NCBI GenBank assembly: GCA_029565395.1
Contig: JAKQOG010000252.1
Location: 1-34,751, forward strand
DNA: 34,751 nucleotides
Direction: 5' to 3'
Origin: Candidatus Hydrogenedentota bacterium
Lineage (GTDB): Bacteria > Hydrogenedentota > Hydrogenedentia > Hydrogenedentales > CAILVY01
How positions within the stretch are numbered: the stretch's first letter is position 1; every line of letters begins with the position of its first letter. The position numbers and the translations under genes were made by a program. Positions 24,791 through 32,156 of the stretch are shown here, in pieces. Under the pieces are notes generated by a model. It was not told where the DNA came from and ran no database searches. It saw only the letters and a list, made by a program, of their open reading frames with translations.

Positions 24791-25855
24791 TTACTCAATT
24801 CGGGCCCATCGGAAGTCATCGGCGTTAATATGCCCCCAGACTTTATCACTCTGGTCATAAATCTCCAGTTCAGCCACCTTTCCGAGGAATTCCGAAGTGT
24901 CCCACAGGATGGTTTTCATGGTTTCTTTATCCCGGCTGTGGGTGATGCGTTCAACGTCGCCATTGATCAATAATTTCACCCCCACGCCATCTGTTTTCCC
25001 GCCGCCCAACTGAAATTGGAGCACTTTGCCGTGGATGGTGAATAAGATGGAGCGCAACGTGCCTTTAGCTTCTTCGCCGAGCCGTGTACCGGGGGTTTCA
25101 CCCGGTTTTCCCTGATACTTTTCGCAGGTGCCAATCCAATACTCTCCCTGGACGTTTGCGGTAATTTTCGTTTTGGTGCGCACGATCACATTGTCCCCTT
25201 TAATGGGTTGACCGGCCATGGCATCGCCTTCGGCGGTCCAATTGCTCAAATCGCCCATTTCAAAATCGCTGTTTGGGAAGAGAAGCATATCAGGAACCGC
25301 CTCCGCAAAGCGGAAGTCATCAACGTTGATATGGCCATAGCCTTCCTTTACATGGTCCACGATGTAAATCATGGCTTTTTGATTCAGGTACTTGGATACG
25401 TCCCAATACACACGCCGCATGATCTCGCCGGATACGCCCTGCTCGGTCAACACAATGGTTCCCTCCACGATGAGTTGCACGTTGCAGTCCTTGACGTTCC
25501 ACCCGCCGATTAAAAAAGTGATGTAGGGTTTTGAAATGATGAAAGCCGTGGAAATGATGGCGCCGTCCATTTTGTCGCCTTGAATGGCGCCTGGCTTCTG
25601 GCCGGGCTTGCCGGAATAATTCTCGAAGGTGCCGATCCAATATTTTCCCTGCGGCAGCGCACACCAGCCCTTGCGCCGCACCGCCACATTGTCACCGAGG
25701 GTGGGCTGCGAATTGAAACCCTCGCCTTCCGCGCGCCAATTCGTCAAGTCGCCCATCTCAAAATCGCTGTTTGGAAAGAGTAAATCGCCCTGGGCTATTG
25801 CGGCGCAGGACACCAAACACGCCATGCCCACTGCCAAAAAGAGTCGCATCATCAT
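24791..25855 (-). CDS. Secreted protein or lipoprotein with two tandem beta-sandwich-like domains
   Basis: ATG 25855 is preferred over the upstream GTG (25870) because GAGGA lies 8 nt before it. The product is 354 residues. The signal peptide MMRLFLAVGMACLVSC is followed by AAIAQ. LVSC fits a lipobox, while AIAQ could also be cut by signal peptidase I. Two homologous domains of about 165 residues follow, each beginning LLFPNSDFEMGDL.NW.AEG and containing GDNV.VR, G.YWIGT.E.Y.GKPG..PG, FLIGG or FQLGGG, and W..S..L...A.. IYD/IVD, ending GHIN.DDFR.A. The layout resembles modules found beside family 32-type glycosidases and galactose-binding-like beta-sandwiches, so carbohydrate binding is plausible but not shown. 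It sits between fdxA and the GntR-family gene on the same strand. Confidence 0.8.
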   Translation of the reverse strand: MMMRLFLAVGMACLVSCAAIAQGDLLFPNSDFEMGDLTNWRAEGEGFNSQPTLGDNVAVRRKGWCALPQGKYWIGTFENYSGKPGQKPGAIQGDKMDGAIISTAFIISKPYITFLIGGWNVKDCNVQLIVEGTIVLTEQGVSGEIMRRVYWDVSKYLNQKAMIYIVDHVKEGYGHINVDDFRFAEAVPDMLLFPNSDFEMGDLSNWTAEGDAMAGQPIKGDNVIVRTKTKITANVQGEYWIGTCEKYQGKPGETPGTRLGEEAKGTLRSILFTIHGKVLQFQLGGGKTDGVGVKLLINGDVERITHSRDKETMKTILWDTSEFLGKVAELEIYDQSDKVWGHINADDFRWARIE

Positions 25856-25924
25856 TTCAACAATCCTCACTATCCAGTTGTTATTGGCTTAATAGTACGA
25901 AGAAATCCCCGCCCGTTGCATCTT

Positions 25925-26266
25925 TTAGCCGTTAGCCGGCGGATTCGGACTGAAATGCGCGCGCTTCTCCGCGATGTTCTTAAATTCCTCCGCCGTCGGC
26001 AGCGGATCATGGCCTTCTTCCACTACTGGCCATTCCTTGGCATATTGCGCATTCAATGCAATGTATGCCTGCCATTTCTCCGGCACCTCATCCCCCGGAT
26101 AGATCGCGGAGACCGGGCATTCATCCACGCACACCCCGCAGTCGATGCATTCGTCCGGATCAATCGCCAGCATGGTTTCCCCTTCATGAAAACACGCCAC
26201 CGGACACACATCCACGCAATCCGTATACTTGCACTTGATACACGGTTCGCATACCACAAACGCCAT
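25925..26266 (-). CDS. fdxA: Seven-iron ferredoxin, FdxA type
   Basis: This 113-residue cytoplasmic electron carrier has two cluster sites, one [3Fe-4S] and one [4Fe-4S], as in Azotobacter ferredoxin I. The N-terminal cluster region has CIKCKYTDCVDVCPVACF, and the second has DECIDCGVCVDECPVSAI. The spacing and the KYTDCV.VCPV context are those of FdxA proteins. The C-terminal tail EKWQAYIALNAQYAKEWP is also typical. A near-perfect AAGGAGG lies 8-9 nt before the ATG at 26266. Its redox partner cannot be inferred here because no oxidoreductase gene adjoins it. The gene lies only about 70 bp upstream of the duplicated-domain gene on the same strand, but the two are probably functionally unrelated. 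Confidence 0.95.
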   Translation of the reverse strand: MAFVVCEPCIKCKYTDCVDVCPVACFHEGETMLAIDPDECIDCGVCVDECPVSAIYPGDEVPEKWQAYIALNAQYAKEWPVVEEGHDPLPTAEEFKNIAEKRAHFSPNPPANG

Positions 26267-26516
26267 GGCGCAATCCTCCTTATCCGCCTACAGCATAGCG
26301 GCAAAAAATGGCGTGATCAATTCTTAAACCAAATTAATGGCACTGGTTAGACAAAGATATCAGTATCCGAATCCACGTCCAGTTTGGGCCTGTAAAGATA
26401 TCGACTATACTGCACTTCTACAGTATTATATCCTGAACCTTGGTTCTCACAAACCGTGGGTAGTCCTTATAGGACGGAACCATCTCTTATCCTCTGCCTT
26501 GCTCTCCCTGTAGCCA

Positions 26517-26579
26517 ACGGCAGGGAAAGCCGTTTTACCGCTTGCGGTACCCAGGGTTCGAATCCCTGCCGCTCCGCCA
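26517..26579 (+). pseudogene. 3' fragment of a tRNA-Ser
   Basis: The anticodon arm (ACGGC/GCCGT around AGGGAAA), long variable arm (ACCGC-TT-GCGGT), T arm (CAGGG-TTCGAAT-CCCTG), the 3' acceptor strand CCGCTCC, G and CCA are all present. No 5' acceptor strand GGAGCGG or D arm exists upstream, and the loop has G in place of the universal T33. It is therefore a 3' half of a serine tRNA, cut near the anticodon loop. That is the usual crossover point of tRNA-targeting tyrosine recombinases, so this may be an attachment-site remnant. It differs in sequence from the intact tRNA-Ser at 1347. Confidence 0.75.
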
Positions 26580-27076
26580 TTACTCTGCACTTTTCACCAA
26601 TGCCCCCCGTCAAGCATCCCTGCGCAATTCGATCTCTTCCATCGAGTAGCAGGCCACACCGGCACTCACGGCCACCGACCCAGCAGGGCGGAACAGTCTG
26701 CCCCTTTCACCTCCCAACATCGCGAACCCGCTCCGCGTCACATCCAGGCGTTGGACCGTCAGAGGACCGTAGTGGCTGACACAAGCCTGCACGGGCATAG
26801 CCGGACAACGAATCAATCGAACGGATGTCGCTAAATGTCCGCCCTCTTTCCCACTTGGCGAGAACGTGTGCCGCGATGCCTCAGTCGTCCTCGAAAACAC
26901 CGTCATCGGACTCGGAGAACTCCTCCTCTATGACATGATTAACTACAAATTACTTGCATCGCATAGATTGCCACCGCCGAGTGCATTTCGGAATAGGGAG
27001 TAGGTTGATTTTGAGGGAAAAGACTTCCTTGATCAATTTGATTTAACACACAGGCTCAAGCCGCAGCACAGGTGAA

Positions 27077-27127
27077 GTTCAAACTTTAACTTGTCTTCAA
27101 GAGACCGAGACAGGCTAAAGCTTGAAC
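27077..27127. repeat. Imperfect palindromic repeat
   Basis: The arms 27077-27097 and 27107-27127 are 21 bp and pair at 17 positions (GTTCAA.CTTTA..TGTCT against its complement), with a 9-bp loop. All four mismatches are transition-type, as in an old REP- or MITE-like intergenic hairpin. Confidence 0.55.
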
Positions 27128-27167
27128 TCCGTACACACGTACTCTTTACGGATGAACTTCCATGACC

Positions 27168-27196
27168 TTGACAATAACAAGATCTTAAAGTAACAT
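27168..27196 (+). promoter_or_regulatory. Candidate promoter for the FGE-like lipoprotein gene
   Basis: TTGACA (27168-27173), 17 bp, TAACAT (27191-27196). The -35 and spacing are ideal and the -10 is fair. The leader to the GTG at 27434 would be about 230 nt. Confidence 0.4.
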
Positions 27197-27433
27197 AACA
27201 CATGTCGGTAGCGGCGAAGCGGAAAGCTTCAGGATTCTATGTAGTGGGGTAGTCTTTCATCACCCTTGGTAGGGCATACGTTCACAGTGGTGGTCAACAA
27301 AGTATTGAAGCAATTCAAGGTTCATTTGTTGAGACCAGCATAAATAATGTGATGACGACCGGGCGCGCGTGGTCATATCTTGCTTCGTGGTTCTGCGGAA
27401 CGAACCCGGCAAGGTCAAGGAAGGAGGAGAAAG

Positions 27434-28996
27434 GTGAAGAGAATACTATTTCCGGTACAGATAGGGGGGATCTTTTGCGTGATGATCATAGGTTCTGGTT
27501 GTGTCTCATATCGGGTGACAGCCGATCCCAGCTTTCAAGGCGAGCGGGGCTACAAGATGATCGATTCTGCGATCAAAAGACATTACGCCGCCTCTGGATG
27601 GTTCGGCGACAAGTCGCGGCTCGGAGCGGATGAGAACGGATTGACGGTTATCAAGACTACAGATACTAAAACGTCCCTAGGAGGAATTGAATCTGGAGCA
27701 GCCGTTACAGTAGTCACTGTTCGCACAGTGTCCCATGGACGCGTAGCAGCGTACCGATGGGCGGATATTGAAGAAGTTCGGTTTCGTGGATGCTTAGTCG
27801 GAATCCTTTACTGTGGTCTTGTTGACCCAACAATAGTCTCGGGGGTCCGATTGCAGATGAAGGATGAAACGACGACGGTAATTAGCGCAGGTTCTCGAAG
27901 GCGGTTCTTTCCTCTGTGGCTGGGGTCAACGGAATGGCGGCGGGGGTACAAACTCAGCAGGGCGTTTCAGACTATGGTTGATTCCGTGAAGCAGGAGGCA
28001 CCAAAGGATGTGGTGGGAAGCAGCACGGCGCAGGCGGGGGAGAAGCGCATCGTGTGTTTCGTCAACGGGGTGAGATTCGAGATTCCTGATTCCATGAAGC
28101 AAGAGGGGCCAAAGGATGCGGCGGGAGGCGGCACGGCGCAGGCGGGGAAGGACTGCACCGTGGATTTAGGCGACGGTGTGACACTTGATATGGTATGGAT
28201 CGAGCCGGGCACATTCACGATGGGGAGTCCCTCAAGCGATCCGGGCCGTTATGATGACGAGGTAAAGCATAACGTGACACTGACGCAGGGCTTTTGGCTG
28301 GGGAAATACGAAGTCACGAACGCACAGTTCGGTGTCTTTGCGGATTCGACGGGCTATCAGACGGACGCCGAACGCGAGGGCACGGGTTTTGCGGTGGACT
28401 CCTCGGGGAATTGGGAAACACAGCGTGGCGTGAGTTGGCGGAACCCGGGCTGGGCTATCGAGGGGAATCAGCCGGTGGTGCTGGTCAGTTGGAACGATGC
28501 CCAGACGTTCATCGAATGGCTAAACGAGAAAGCGGGAAGCGGTTTCCATCTGCCGACGGAAGCGGAATGGGAGTACGCGTGCCGGGGTGGATCGAGTTCG
28601 GCATATCCATGGGGTGACGATCCGGATCAGGGCGTAGGATGCTGCAATGCGTTGGATCAGACATTGAGGCGGACGTATTCCCTTTGGAAAGGGTTTAACT
28701 GGGATGATGGATACCTGTTTGTCGCGTCAGTGGGTAGTTTCAAGCCGAATCGCTTCGGACTCTACGATATGGTCGGAAACGTTTACGAGTGGTGTCAGGA
28801 TTGGTACGGCGACTACCCGGCGCACGCAGTTATCGATCCCATGGGTCCGGACTCCGACTCCTCGCGCGTGGTACGCGGCGGGGCATGGTTCAGTGGCCCG
28901 TGGCAGTGCCGTTCTGCGTCCCGGCACAGTGAGAATCCCTCGTACCGGCACGTTGATAAAGGCTTCCGCGCGGGCCGTTCGGTGCCTGCCCGCTAG
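27434..28996 (+). CDS. Lipoprotein with FGE-sulfatase (SUMF1)-like domain
   Basis: GTG at 27434 is chosen because AGGAGGA (27422-27428) is ideally placed. It yields a signal peptide ending IIGSGC, a plausible lipobox, so the 520-residue protein is probably membrane-attached and periplasmic. Residues up to ~180 form an unrecognised domain. A 36-residue tandem duplication follows (DSVKQEAPKD..TAQAG and DSMKQEGPKD..TAQAG). From about residue 245 there is a formylglycine-generating-enzyme-like domain: MVWIEPGTFTMGS, FWLGKYEVTNAQF, PVVLVSWNDAQTF, LPTEAEWEYACRGG, YPWGD, GLYDMVGNVYEWCQDW, RVVRGGAW, CRSASR, KGFRAGR. The paired C-terminal cysteines that do the chemistry in true FGEs are not seen (a single Cys in WQCRSASR), so a non-catalytic or different role is likely. 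No sulfatase gene is nearby. The stop is TAG. Confidence 0.85.
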   Translation: MKRILFPVQIGGIFCVMIIGSGCVSYRVTADPSFQGERGYKMIDSAIKRHYAASGWFGDKSRLGADENGLTVIKTTDTKTSLGGIESGAAVTVVTVRTVSHGRVAAYRWADIEEVRFRGCLVGILYCGLVDPTIVSGVRLQMKDETTTVISAGSRRRFFPLWLGSTEWRRGYKLSRAFQTMVDSVKQEAPKDVVGSSTAQAGEKRIVCFVNGVRFEIPDSMKQEGPKDAAGGGTAQAGKDCTVDLGDGVTLDMVWIEPGTFTMGSPSSDPGRYDDEVKHNVTLTQGFWLGKYEVTNAQFGVFADSTGYQTDAEREGTGFAVDSSGNWETQRGVSWRNPGWAIEGNQPVVLVSWNDAQTFIEWLNEKAGSGFHLPTEAEWEYACRGGSSSAYPWGDDPDQGVGCCNALDQTLRRTYSLWKGFNWDDGYLFVASVGSFKPNRFGLYDMVGNVYEWCQDWYGDYPAHAVIDPMGPDSDSSRVVRGGAWFSGPWQCRSASRHSENPSYRHVDKGFRAGRSVPAR

Positions 28997-29220
28997 TGCT
29001 TCTTGCAAGCCCTTGGACAGATGTTTGCTTGGACGGTATTTCCCTTTTTGGGTTTTGTCATTGCGGATGCCGGATGGAGAGAAAAGGAGATGACCAGCGC
29101 TTTGAGGCGATCATTTTCCTCACGTAACAGGCGGTTTTTTTCCGTTGCATACTGAAGTTGCCGCGACGGATCGTTTTCTTTTCCTGTCGGCATATGTTTT
29201 AGCCTCTTGGGTCCATTCAC
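28993..29220 (-). CDS. Possible small coiled-coil ORF or transposase remnant
   Basis: The frame is 75 codons, starting at GTG 29220 or an internal ATG near 29193, with only a weak ribosome binding site. RQLQYATEKNRLLREENDRL (from about residue 20) is a convincing short coiled coil and resembles the ENR.LRE helix near the N-terminus of integrase-core transposases. The rest is unrecognised. It overlaps the end of the lipoprotein gene by 4 bp, tail to tail. It could be a small real gene, a decayed transposase piece or chance; I lean towards a remnant. Confidence 0.3.
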   Translation of the reverse strand: MNGPKRLKHMPTGKENDPSRQLQYATEKNRLLREENDRLKALVISFSLHPASAMTKPKKGNTVQANICPRACKKH

Positions 29221-29661
29221 TCTTTCATCGAGATGATATCACTTCACCTGTCTGAAACTCAGTGTTCGTATCACCGAAGAAAACATATTGTGGTCCGTAA
29301 GTGGACCGTTGGGGTGACGTGCAGAGTGTAAAGACGCGATAGGTTACAAGAAGTTTCTTGGATTCTGTGTCTGTGTAGGATCGCAATTCGACGATTTCGA
29401 AATTCTTTGTTAAGATACCGAATATTCGGTCCCGGGATGAAAAAATTTAAATACAAAACAATAAAAAGAATACAAACATAAAAATGTATTATATGCTGGT
29501 ACGCCTAAACCACCCAGTGGCCGAAGACAGTCAGAAGCTCCTAAATCAAGATAATGCATGGCTGATTGCTTAAAGGGTATAATGAGGCCGATGTTTGTTT
29601 GACACCTTCCTTGCGCCTATGCTTTCATTTCATAATGATTCCTCATTTCAGGAGAGGCCTT
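29221..29661. other. AT-rich upstream region of the ABC transporter genes with a perfect palindrome
   Basis: No gene is supported here. The notable element is ACCGAATATTCGGT (29417-29430), a perfect 14-bp palindrome, followed by an A-rich tract with several CATAAAAATGTA/TTATAT-type words (about 29470-29500) that could hold a promoter. A clear -35/-10 pair is not visible. Confidence 0.4.
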
Positions 29662-32091
29662 GTGGCGCGTACGGCTGGGCGAATACTGTGGCTGATGATG
29701 ATCGCGGCGGGCGTGGTATGTTCCGCCGCGGAGCCGGTTACACTGTATTATTGGGGGAATGAGAATGACCTGCTGGCGGCCGATCAAATCAAGGATTTTG
29801 AAAATCTGCATAATGGGTCCGATGGCAACCCACCGATCAAGGTGATTCTAGGGCAAAGCGCGTGTATTGATCGCACGCAGGACGTGCAGAGGCTGTTATG
29901 CGCGGTGGCCGGCGGGGATCCGCCGGATGTCGTGTGGTTTGATCGCTTTGCGGTGAGTGAATGGGCGGCGCGGGGCGCGTTTCGTTCGCTTCAGGAATTT
30001 TTAGACCGTGATATCCGCGAGAGGCCCGATGATCCCTACACCCTCCGGCCCGAAATGTTTTTTGAGCCGTGCTGGCAGGAATCCGTCTATGAGGGCAAGC
30101 TTTATGGAATGCCTTCGGATACGGATAACCGGGCACTCTATTACAATCTCGATATTTTGGAACGATATTCGGATAAATTGATCGCAGCAGGATGTGTCGA
30201 TCCGAAAAACCCAAAAAAGGCGGGACCGCCGCAGACGTGGGAGCAGCTTAAAAAAGCGGCGGAAATCATGACGGAATATGATGCGAACGGCAAACTGAAA
30301 CAGGTGGGATTTATCCCCAATTTCGGCAATTCGTGGTTTTATATTTTCGGATGGCTGAACGGGGGCACGTTCATCAGTCCGGATGGGCGTACGTGCACGA
30401 TGAATTGCAGGGAAAACGTTGAAGCGCTCGCGTATATGACCGAGTTGTACGACATGATGGGCGGGGCGCGAAATGTGCTCGCGTTTCAGAGCGCCTTACA
30501 AACAGGCGACCTGGACCCCTTTATTTCCGGAAAAATCGCCATGCGCATCGACGGCGACTGGTTTCTGCCCTCCATCTCGCAAACACGCCGGGAATTGCGC
30601 TTTGGGGTGGTGGCCGCACCCGCACCGGAAGGAAAACCCAGATTCGGATGGTGCGGCGGCTTTGCCTATGTCATCCCAAGTGGCGCGCGCCATCCCGAAG
30701 AAGCCTGGATGTTTATAAAATATCTGCTTTCCCAGCGCGCGTATAAGATTGGCAATGATATGCTGGCACAAACCTGGCGCGCCACCGGCGGTGTGTTTAT
30801 CCCCCGAATGAGCAGCCGGAAAGATATCACCGAGTGGTCCATGGAACATTACCTCTATAGCGACACATCGGCGGAAGATACCTACAAAAACGCCATGCGC
30901 TCTTTCGTGGACATTCTGCCGGTCTCCAAATACCGGCCTGTAACCCCGGTAGGCCAAGTTTTATGGAACGAACAGGTCCGCGCTATGGAAGGGGGATATT
31001 ATAAGTCTTTTTATCCCAATGATTTAACGAAAAACTCTCAAGCGGCCTTGGACCAAAGTACGCTGGTGGTTCAGGCGGCCTTGGACCGGCTCTACCGGCC
31101 CACTATTTATCCAGAGATTTCCTGGACACCCATCGTACTGACCTATATCGGAATAATTATTATTACCGTAATAATTTTGTACTGGTATTTTAACCGATCC
31201 GTGACGGCGAAAGGGTATTTCCGGCGGGAGTTTTATGCAGGTTATTTCTTTGCTTCCCCATGGTTTATCGGATTTCTGGTGTTCGGGGGCGGCCCCTTGG
31301 TGTTCTCGCTTTTCATGAGCTTTTGTGAGTACGACGCGATGTCCCCCGCGCATTTTTTGGGTGCATCCAATTATGTCGAGATGTTCACGAAAGACCAACT
31401 GTTTTGGAAGTCGTTGTGGAATACGGTGTATATGGCCATAGGCATCCCACTGGGCATGGCGCTCAGCCTGGGCATCGCCCTCTTGCTGAATTACGAGGTG
31501 CGCGGGATGGCGGTGTACCGCACGTTTTTCTATCTCCCGGCCATCATGCCGGCGGTGGCCGCGTCGTTGCTATGGATTTGGATGTTTAATCCGCAAGAAG
31601 GCATATTGAATGCGATTTTGGCGCAATTCGGCATTGCAGGCCCGGCTTGGCTTCAGGATGAATGGTGGTCGAAGCCGGCCTTGATTCTCATGGGATTATG
31701 GAGTTCAGGGGCGGGTATGATTATTTGGCTGGCAGGCCTTAAAGGCATCCCGCAACATCTCTATGAAGCCGCGAAAATTGACGGCGCCGGACGCTTCCGG
31801 ATGTTTTTCAATATCACGTTGCCGATGCTCAGTCCCTATATTCTTTTTAATATGGTGATGGGCCTGATTGGGACGTTTCAGATTTTTACTCAAGCGTACA
31901 TTATGACCCGGGGCGGCCCACGCGAGTCCACATGGTTCTATGCGTTTAATCTGTTCACCTACGCCTTCCGCTATATGCGCATGGGCTATGCCTCCGCGCT
32001 GGCATGGGTGTTATTTTTTATTATCCTGGCCCTCACGCTGATCCAGCTTTGGCTGGCGAAGCGCTGGGTCTATTACGAATCGGAGAAATAA
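29662..32091 (+). CDS. ABC transporter fusion: family 1 sugar-binding protein plus MalF-type permease
   Basis: GTG at 29662 has GGAGAGG 5-7 nt upstream and begins a signal peptide (ARTAGRILWLMMIAAGVVCSA); an in-frame ATG at 29635 lacks a ribosome site. The product is 809 residues. Residues ~25-480 are a family 1 solute-binding protein (VTLYYWGNEND, DPPDVVWFDRFAVSEWAARG, YEGKLYGMPSDTDNRALYYN, GKIAMRIDGDW, AWMFIKYL). An extra transmembrane helix (~490-510, YIGIIIITVIILYWYF) then carries the chain into the cytoplasm. A six-helix MalF/UgpA-type permease follows (~515-809) with the EAA loop YEAAKIDGAGRFRMFFNITLP near 700 for the ATPase. Normally these are two proteins. The topology is consistent: binding protein outside, permease N-terminus inside. 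It is followed 65 bp later by the partner permease. No ATPase gene is here, so a shared MsmK-like ATPase is likely. The substrate, probably a sugar, is unknown. Confidence 0.92.
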   Translation: MARTAGRILWLMMIAAGVVCSAAEPVTLYYWGNENDLLAADQIKDFENLHNGSDGNPPIKVILGQSACIDRTQDVQRLLCAVAGGDPPDVVWFDRFAVSEWAARGAFRSLQEFLDRDIRERPDDPYTLRPEMFFEPCWQESVYEGKLYGMPSDTDNRALYYNLDILERYSDKLIAAGCVDPKNPKKAGPPQTWEQLKKAAEIMTEYDANGKLKQVGFIPNFGNSWFYIFGWLNGGTFISPDGRTCTMNCRENVEALAYMTELYDMMGGARNVLAFQSALQTGDLDPFISGKIAMRIDGDWFLPSISQTRRELRFGVVAAPAPEGKPRFGWCGGFAYVIPSGARHPEEAWMFIKYLLSQRAYKIGNDMLAQTWRATGGVFIPRMSSRKDITEWSMEHYLYSDTSAEDTYKNAMRSFVDILPVSKYRPVTPVGQVLWNEQVRAMEGGYYKSFYPNDLTKNSQAALDQSTLVVQAALDRLYRPTIYPEISWTPIVLTYIGIIIITVIILYWYFNRSVTAKGYFRREFYAGYFFASPWFIGFLVFGGGPLVFSLFMSFCEYDAMSPAHFLGASNYVEMFTKDQLFWKSLWNTVYMAIGIPLGMALSLGIALLLNYEVRGMAVYRTFFYLPAIMPAVAASLLWIWMFNPQEGILNAILAQFGIAGPAWLQDEWWSKPALILMGLWSSGAGMIIWLAGLKGIPQHLYEAAKIDGAGRFRMFFNITLPMLSPYILFNMVMGLIGTFQIFTQAYIMTRGGPRESTWFYAFNLFTYAFRYMRMGYASALAWVLFFIILALTLIQLWLAKRWVYYESEK

Positions 32092-32156
32092 ACGGTTGCA
32101 GCATTTTGAAGCAAAAACGGCAAAACAAAGGTAATGTGGAGTTTTTTGGATAAAAC

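Larger units (their letters stand above)
26580..27433. other. Gene-poor stretch downstream of the tRNA fragment
   Basis: I see no gene here that I can defend. A 98-codon minus-strand frame (26906-26610) ends ..MEEIELRRDA and has GAGGAGG some 15 nt before its ATG, but its content is unrecognisable and the spacing is poor. It could be a decayed coding piece. The stretch also contains a palindromic repeat (27077-27127) and a promoter candidate (27168-27196). Confidence 0.4.

Noticed and set aside
1347..26579. Whole 25-kb region as one integrated element bounded by tRNA-Ser at 1347 and the tRNA-Ser fragment at 26517
   Set aside because: The orientation fits, but the T arm, acceptor and variable arm sequences differ, so the two do not share an attachment core; there is also no integrase between them.
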